This document shows positions 59,711 to 64,000 of a stretch of 64,000 bases of DNA, in pieces (within the stretch, counting starts at the first letter, position 1; each line of letters begins with the position of its first letter). Origin of the DNA: Paragyromitra xinjiangensis (lineage: Eukaryota; Ascomycota; Pezizomycetes; Pezizales; Discinaceae); the NCBI GenBank assembly GCA_038503065.1, contig JBCAMK010000010.1, forward strand, positions 868,001-932,000, written 5' to 3'. A program made the translations under genes and the position numbers. The notes under the pieces were generated by a model. The model searched no databases. It was not told the DNA's origin and saw nothing but the letters and a program-made list of their open reading frames with translations.

Positions 59711-60227
59711 CACTATCGCATGAAGAATAAAGCAGCAGGGTGGAGCATTCGCGATGTATTTAACACCTGCGTTCCGCAGTCCTCGTTCTGCCGTGCTCTA
59801 GTGGGGGACTGGGTTTGACCCGGAGTCCCATTGCCAAATGGACTGGTGTTCTACTCCGGAAGACCTTCCGTACTTCTGGGGGCTATGCTCCAGGAGCTGC
59901 CGCACCTCCATTAGCAATCTGACCACTCTAGACTATATGAACCACCGGCATAGTCCTGCACACGGCAGTCCTACATGCACGGCGCAGTTCAGTCTAATCC
60001 GCAAGTGTATTGCCTGTAGATAGCGCTGCCAGTGCGTTGCCTATCAGCTTCCACTGATGCATACTGCACAGGTTGATTCAGAACTCTACCATTTCCTTGG
60101 AGTGGTAGATGCAGCCGTCTATGTGCCGTAAGCTCGTCAACTGACGCACATGCGGTTCCTCTGTATCAACCAGATCAGTGGGATGCGGTAGCTCTCTGCA
60201 TGTGGGAGCAACCCCACCGATGCAGGC
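59711..60227. other. Unassigned stretch between LTR-like fragment and LINE monomers
   Basis: Contains TATTTAACACC near 59760 and GC-rich unique sequence. It may be the rest of the LTR-like element or the target of the following LINE fragment. No ORF or repeat is supported. Confidence 0.35.
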
Positions 60228-60531
60228 TCCTACTGTCCCATCAGTCCGGCCCTATTCTAATACACATGCTAGAGGCAGTATATAACACGCGACCGCCCAC
60301 CTCGCTTCTACTTTTCCTCCATCATCTCCGACCGCAAACTCAACACCACAAACCATCTCTCCCAGAATCTCACAGAACCAAAAGTCTCTATCTCTTTGGC
60401 CTCGTTTATCACCACACCCCACCCCGCATCTGGGAATTCATCACTCCCATCGCTCCCCCATCAACCTGGCTCCCAATACTCCCCCCAGAGTATCGCCATC
60501 ACCACCTTCAACTCCTGTCCGACTTGTTTGG
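60228..60531 (+). repeat. 5' monomer 1 of a LINE-like element
   Basis: About 305 bp repeated in tandem at 60581-60888 (period about 353 bp). Each copy begins TCCTAC(T/A)GTCCCATCAGTCCGG and carries a TATA-like GAGGCAGTATATAAC about 50 bp in. The overlapping frames of the two copies encode the same Pro/His/Ser-rich nonsense peptide, so the similarity is of DNA, not of a protein. Confidence 0.85.
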
Positions 60532-60580
60532 GCTGCTACTTCGCCAACGCCAGTCGCTTCGCCCGAATTTCTCTTTTGAT

Positions 60581-60888
60581 TCCTACAGTCCCATCAGTCC
60601 GGGGCCCTAATCTACTCCCCATACTAGAGGCAGTATATAACAAGCGACCGCCCACCTCGCTTCCACCCTTCCTCTATCATCTCCGACCGCAAACTCAACA
60701 CCACAAACCATCTCTCCCAGAATCTCACAGAACCAAAAGTCTCTATCTCTTTGGCCTCGTTTATCACCACACCCCACCCCGCATCTGGGAATTCATCACT
60801 CCCATCGCTCCCCCATCAACCTGGCTCCCAATACTCCCCCCAGAGTATCGCCATCACCACCCGCAACTCCTGTCCGACTTGTTTGGGC
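60581..60888 (+). repeat. 5' monomer 2 of a LINE-like element
   Basis: Second tandem copy, nearly identical to monomer 1 from TCCTACAGTCCC to CGACTTGTTTGGGC, after which the two diverge. It sits 80 bp upstream of the ORF at 60968, as expected for promoter monomers in a LINE 5'UTR. Confidence 0.85.
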
Positions 60889-60967
60889 ACCCATCACACC
60901 CACACCTCTTGCTGGGCACAAACGCACATCCAGCCACCTCTCTCCACACCTCTCCCGAACCTCCAAC

Positions 60968-61345
60968 ATGTCTGCACCTGAAGGCAGCACCGCCCTCTCT
61001 GCCTTTGACCCCGCAGATCTCCCAATGGAAGACAAACCCGCCTCCAACCACAGTAGCTCCTGCAGCAAACATGACGACGACGAAAGCGTTGGAGGTCAGG
61101 AATTTAACTCCAACCTCAACTTCACCCAAATCCCCGCTGAAGAAATGGCAAACATGACCAACGCCACATCCACCAACTATCTCGCCTGGTTTATCCAAAG
61201 CCAATTCAACTCAATGAAAGACGAATTTGAGAGACAAATGGACACTCTCCTAGCTCAAATCAAATTCAACAACATCCAGAACACCAACACCACCTCCAAA
61301 CTTGCGGAAATCAAAGCGCAAAACATCTCCCTCCAAAACACTGTC
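60968..61345 (+). pseudogene. N-terminal fragment of a LINE ORF1 (gag-like)
   Basis: The ATG at 60968 follows the tandem monomers and a CT-rich leader. The frame encodes an acidic Ser-rich N-terminus, then a coiled-coil-like segment (MKDEFERQMDTLLAQIKFNN), a layout like the ORF1s of the other two LINEs. The element's own sequence appears to stop at ACTGTC (61345), where an LTR-like TGTAACGGG begins and where the gag-only LINE inserted. The open frame continuing to 61417 is therefore a chimera. It is not functional. Confidence 0.55.
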
Positions 61346-61354
61346 TGTAACGGG
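61341..61354. repeat. Left 14-bp target-site duplication of the gag-only LINE
   Basis: CTGTCTGTAACGGG, identical to 63661-63674. Confidence 0.8.
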
Positions 61355-61390
61355 ACCGACAACAACAACGCCAAAGTGACTTTTTGGTCA

Positions 61391-61710
61391 CAACTCCACC
61401 AATACTACTCCGATTAACGAGATTTTTGATTATTCGGAATCAGCTCGCTGCCCCCGTTCGATCCTGCTATTGTACGTCTGGTTTGCACCGGATTTGCAAA
61501 AGTTGTTGTCGAATTCGCTGTTTTACCCCTCTTTCCCCCAAAACCACACCAAATCTTGAGATACTGCAAAACCTCATATCTCCACCAATACTACTCCGAT
61601 TGACTCGACCCCGGGCTTTTTGGAGTCCCCTCACTGTGCCCGTTCGATCGCTCTCTCGTTCGCTCGGATCCGAGCAGATTTGCAGAAGTTGTTGACACTT
61701 CCTGCTCCCA
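61391..61710 (+). repeat. Two diverged 186-bp monomers in the gag-only LINE 5'UTR
   Basis: TCCACCAATACTACTCCGATT occurs at 61395 and 61581, followed in both by GCCCGTTCGATC-like and TTTGCA(A/G)AAGTTGTTG blocks at matching distances. The blocks ATTCGGAATCAGC and GCAGAAGTTGTTG also occur in the 5'UTR of the full-length LINE (about 52820-52885). This points to a conserved promoter or RNA element. Confidence 0.65.
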
Positions 61711-61789
61711 CCCTCCCCCACCCGCCAGGGACCCCCCCAGGGCCCAGCAACACCTCCCCCCACTACCTGTCGGTTCAGGACCCTTCACC

Positions 61790-63337
61790 ATGTCTTCCTC
61801 TTCGTCTAGAGGCAGAGGGAGAGGCAGAGGCTTCAGGTCTCCCTCTTCTGTGACCAGCTCACCCCAAAACTCGCTCCAAACGCCGTTTGGCGCCCCTACA
61901 ACACTTCCAAACACCCGTTTTTCGCCTCTGCTTCATGGAGACCCAGAGCAAACACCCACCCAAGCCCTGCCACTTCGCCCAGCAGTCCCCCTACCTCACT
62001 ATGCCTCCCTGCCCGCCACAGAGCCTACAGACAGTGGCTCTATCCTCCTGGAAGAGTCTGACTCTGACATGACGGACACTGAGGGACCCCTCACCTTCTC
62101 CACCACCCTACCACCAGTCATCCAGATGGACAACTCAAACAGCAACCTAGATCGCCTTGGTGCCATTGGTACTGGGGAGAACTACAACCCCTCCCTCTTC
62201 GCAGTGATGGATGAGCAGAACAGGCTCATCAAAGCACTCACCAAACGCGTCAAGCAGCTTGAAAAAGCTATCAACACACCCCCACCAGCCCCTACCTTCC
62301 ACAATGACCCAGCTCTAGTGGAAAAGGTGGCTACCCTCACCTCCAAGGTAGCAGACTTGGAACAGAAACGGACTCTCACAACCATTCTGACCTCTGCCAA
62401 CCTCCCTCTACCTCCAGCAGCTGCTCCCCCGCCAGCCACCACCTCCTGGGCTCAGGTTGCCTCCAAAAAGGCTCCCAGACCCGCCAGCAAGGCCTCCAAG
62501 CCTACCAAAACACCAGCAAACCCCCCAAAACGCGACCGTACCCTTATCATCACCAGGAATGGTCTACCCATTCCTGATGACATCACCCCACTCCTCATTC
62601 GCAATGCAGTCAATGCTGCCCTGGAAAGGCCATTGATTGCAGAGGTGCGATTCACACCAGCTCACCATGTGCAGCTCATTGCTGTCACCTCCACCACCTC
62701 TGACTCCCTCCTTAAGCAAAGACAGAAGCTTGAGGAAGTTGTTCGCAACACCATCCCCAATGCCAACAGCATGGAAAAGGAAGCAGTCCTGACCCAGGTT
62801 GTTGTGCACAACATTCCCACCTCCATCCCCTCTGGCAAAAAGGGTTTCCAGCAAATCAGATCTGAGGTTGAGCAGTTTAACCCAGGCACCACCCTACTCC
62901 GCAACCCCCACTGGCTCACTAGACCTGAGCAGAGAGAGGGGAAACAGGCATCCTCCATGGTTCTTACCATTGTGGGGAAGCAGCCTGCCACCACTGCCCT
63001 TGAGAGAGGGCTCTCCATGTTTGGACTTCGTCACAAAGTCACCAAATACCTTCGCTTTGGGCCCGACACCCAATGTACTACCTGCCTGGCCTTTGGCCAC
63101 CCACAACAACGCTGTACCAGCAAAACACCCTTCTGCAACATCTGTGCTGGGCCTCATACAGCATCCTCCCACTCCTGCGCAACCTCCTCTTGCACCATCA
63201 AGGGAGCTCCCTGCCTCCACACCATCATCCGTTGCAAGAACTGTAACGAACCGCATCGTGGTAACTTCTCTGGTTGCCTCAAACTCACCCAAGCCAAACT
63301 TAGTGCCAGCGAACGTCAGGATCACATGGTAACTTAA
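61790..63337 (+). CDS. ORF1 (gag-like) of the RT-less LINE
   Basis: 515 aa, open throughout. The Ser/Arg/Gly N-terminus is followed by a long Pro/Ser-rich region, a coiled coil at about 135-190 (MDEQNRLIKALTKRVKQLEKAI and KVATLTSKVADLEQKR), a Pro/Ala-rich linker, a basic RNA-binding domain (about 250-420) and three Cys/His knuckles at about 428-500 (CTTCLAFGHPQQRC, CNICAGPHTASSHSC, CKNCNEPHRGNFSGC). It parallels the 534-aa ORF1 of the full-length element in domain order but is clearly divergent, so it belongs to a different Tad-like family. Retention of an intact frame without ORF2 suggests that its product helps its own mobilisation in cis. Confidence 0.88.
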   Translation: MSSSSSRGRGRGRGFRSPSSVTSSPQNSLQTPFGAPTTLPNTRFSPLLHGDPEQTPTQALPLRPAVPLPHYASLPATEPTDSGSILLEESDSDMTDTEGPLTFSTTLPPVIQMDNSNSNLDRLGAIGTGENYNPSLFAVMDEQNRLIKALTKRVKQLEKAINTPPPAPTFHNDPALVEKVATLTSKVADLEQKRTLTTILTSANLPLPPAAAPPPATTSWAQVASKKAPRPASKASKPTKTPANPPKRDRTLIITRNGLPIPDDITPLLIRNAVNAALERPLIAEVRFTPAHHVQLIAVTSTTSDSLLKQRQKLEEVVRNTIPNANSMEKEAVLTQVVVHNIPTSIPSGKKGFQQIRSEVEQFNPGTTLLRNPHWLTRPEQREGKQASSMVLTIVGKQPATTALERGLSMFGLRHKVTKYLRFGPDTQCTTCLAFGHPQQRCTSKTPFCNICAGPHTASSHSCATSSCTIKGAPCLHTIIRCKNCNEPHRGNFSGCLKLTQAKLSASERQDHMVT

Positions 63338-63660
63338 GTTACACCCCACCCTTATTGATGTATCCAACCTTCAGGGGTCTTTGGACCTGGTGGAAGGAGT
63401 GCTATAGGCACAAAGCAAGCGATGGTAAAGGAAGAATGCCCAGGGTAGTCTTGACACTGTGAGAGGGAGTCACTAGATCGGGGTATTAACACATTCACTG
63501 ATGACGAGCCTAGAAGAGGCTGAGTTGGAACTGGCGGAGGATTAGTTAGTTTTGTTTTGTTTTCTTTTATGTTCCTGTTGGGTTTTCTTCTGCTGTACGC
63601 CATATCCGTTTCGGATGCATGCGAGTATGAACAATAAATAAATAAATAAATAATAAATAA

Positions 63661-63674
63661 CTGTCTGTAACGGG
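63661..63674. repeat. Right 14-bp target-site duplication of the gag-only LINE
   Basis: Second copy of CTGTCTGTAACGGG, after the (AATA)n tail. Its last nine bases form the start of the LTR-like repeat that was the target. Confidence 0.8.
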
Positions 63675-63781
63675 GGTAGGCCTAGGTAGATAGGCTAGGT
63701 GTACGGCCGTTGCGAAATGGATATAGATCAAGTTCAGAATCCGATTCTTTTGTGCAAATTACTCAAGAATCTTAAGGGCTC
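63666..63781 (+). mobile_element. LTR-like repeat fragment, copy B
   Basis: Matches 59594-59710. The gag-only LINE inserted 9 bp into it, so its first bases are found also at 61346-61354. It breaks off at GGGCTC, directly before the poly(T) tract. Confidence 0.45.
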
Positions 63782-63783
63782 AA

Positions 63784-64000
63784 TTTTTTTTTTTTTTTTT
63801 TTTTTCAATTAATATTGGTGTCCGCATTGATGTACTAAAATACATATGGCGTAAGACCCGAAGGTCACAAAACATAAATGAACATACATGGAGGAGAAAA
63901 GATAACACGGTCAAATGAAATCAAAACCTCCGACAAGCATCAAACAGATAACCTAACTCCAGTAACTATGGTCTGCTACCAACCGCACATCTCGTCAAAG
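63784..64000 (-). mobile_element. Probable 3' end of a poly(A)-tailed retroelement, minus strand
   Basis: A run of 22 T (63784-63805) reads as a poly(A) tail on the minus strand. The adjacent minus-strand sequence has TTACGCCATATGTATTTTAGTACATCAATGC, resembling the ACGCCATATCCG...ATGC end of the two LINEs. CAATT occurs on both sides of the T-run. The element runs out of the window, and no ORF of it is visible. Confidence 0.45.

Larger units (their letters stand above)
61355..63660 (+). mobile_element. Gag-only (ORF2-less) LINE with target-site duplication
   Basis: 2,306 bp: a 5'UTR of 435 bp, one ORF1 (61790-63337), a 3'UTR of about 290 bp with CCATATCCGTTTCGGATGCATGC near the end, and an (AATA)n tail. 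It is bounded by a perfect 14-bp direct repeat. There is no trace of endonuclease or reverse transcriptase: the ORF1 stop leads straight into a 3'UTR like that of the full-length LINE. Because both ends and the duplication are clean, the RT-less form itself seems to have been inserted. That suggests a non-autonomous derivative mobilised by a related LINE, rather than a later deletion in place. Confidence 0.8.

Noticed and set aside
60200..61157. 136- and 253-codon frames with a repeated Pro/His-rich peptide
   Set aside because: The repetition comes from the tandem 5' DNA monomers; the real ORF1 start at 60968 is in another frame.
61346..61417. Extension of the 60968 ORF to the stop at 61417
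   Set aside because: The extension lies in the target-site duplication and the inserted gag-only LINE, so it is a chimera rather than original coding sequence.
1..64000. CRISPR arrays, bacterial operons, rRNA genes or plasmid features
   Set aside because: No regularly spaced repeats with unique spacers, no rRNA signatures and no prokaryotic gene organisation; the introns and gene families are fungal.

Overview
The window is nuclear DNA from a filamentous ascomycete (Pezizomycotina-type). The evidence is short GT-AG introns (54-123 bp) with fungal branch points such as GCTAAC, CTAAT and CTGAC; fungus-typical proteins (a DUF1996/WSC wall protein, a SUN-family wall protein, a Maf1 orthologue, a GFA-domain protein); and Tad1-like LINEs. 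Long gene-poor spacers and several retroelements suggest a large, repeat-containing genome. I cannot name the species.

Layout. 1-46 kb is single-copy: nine protein genes separated by AT-rich spacers of 1.6-9 kb. In order they are the DUF1996+WSC secreted protein (3267-5412, +, six exons), a Ser-rich coiled-coil protein (10044-12242, +), a HAD-like phosphatase-fold protein (14163-14990, -), Maf1 (17279-18309, -, with a 6-nt first exon), a GFA-domain protein (20240-20765, -), a SUN/GH132 wall protein (30085-31363, +, with a probable 5'UTR intron), a small conserved-looking protein (33125-33619, -), a long coiled-coil golgin-like protein (37760-39855, +) and a PH-like cortical or signalling protein (44197-46135, +). 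Exon models were built by hand. Each keeps frame across every junction and restores the family motifs where a family is recognised.

47-64 kb is a nested transposon region. A MITE-like family with CATCAGCAAAA ends lies at 47.9-49.5 kb. From 49.7 to 59.6 kb, an ORF of about 778 codons on the minus strand, with features of a 2-oxoglutarate/Fe(II) oxygenase fold, is split in frame by an apparently intact 6.57-kb Tad-like LINE (ORF1 gag plus EN-RT-RNase H ORF2) bounded by a 14-bp target-site duplication. A 5'-truncated inverted copy of the same LINE lies 3' of the ORF. From 59.6 to 64 kb there are LTR-like fragments, a LINE fragment with tandem 5' monomers, and a gag-only LINE with its own 14-bp target-site duplication inserted inside the start of an LTR-like repeat. 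A poly(T) tract at 63784 suggests the tail of one more minus-strand retroelement.

The host genes do not form a cluster or pathway. Two wall proteins and Maf1 (TORC1/PKA-dependent control of RNA polymerase III) are housekeeping or growth-related. The most unusual material is the nested retroelement history, a strongly over-represented TACATGTA palindrome (18 copies found by eye, all outside the modelled exons), a pair of overlapping perfect palindromes at 23.0 kb, and a small retro-insertion with a 17-bp target-site duplication and an (ATC)n tail at 22.4 kb.
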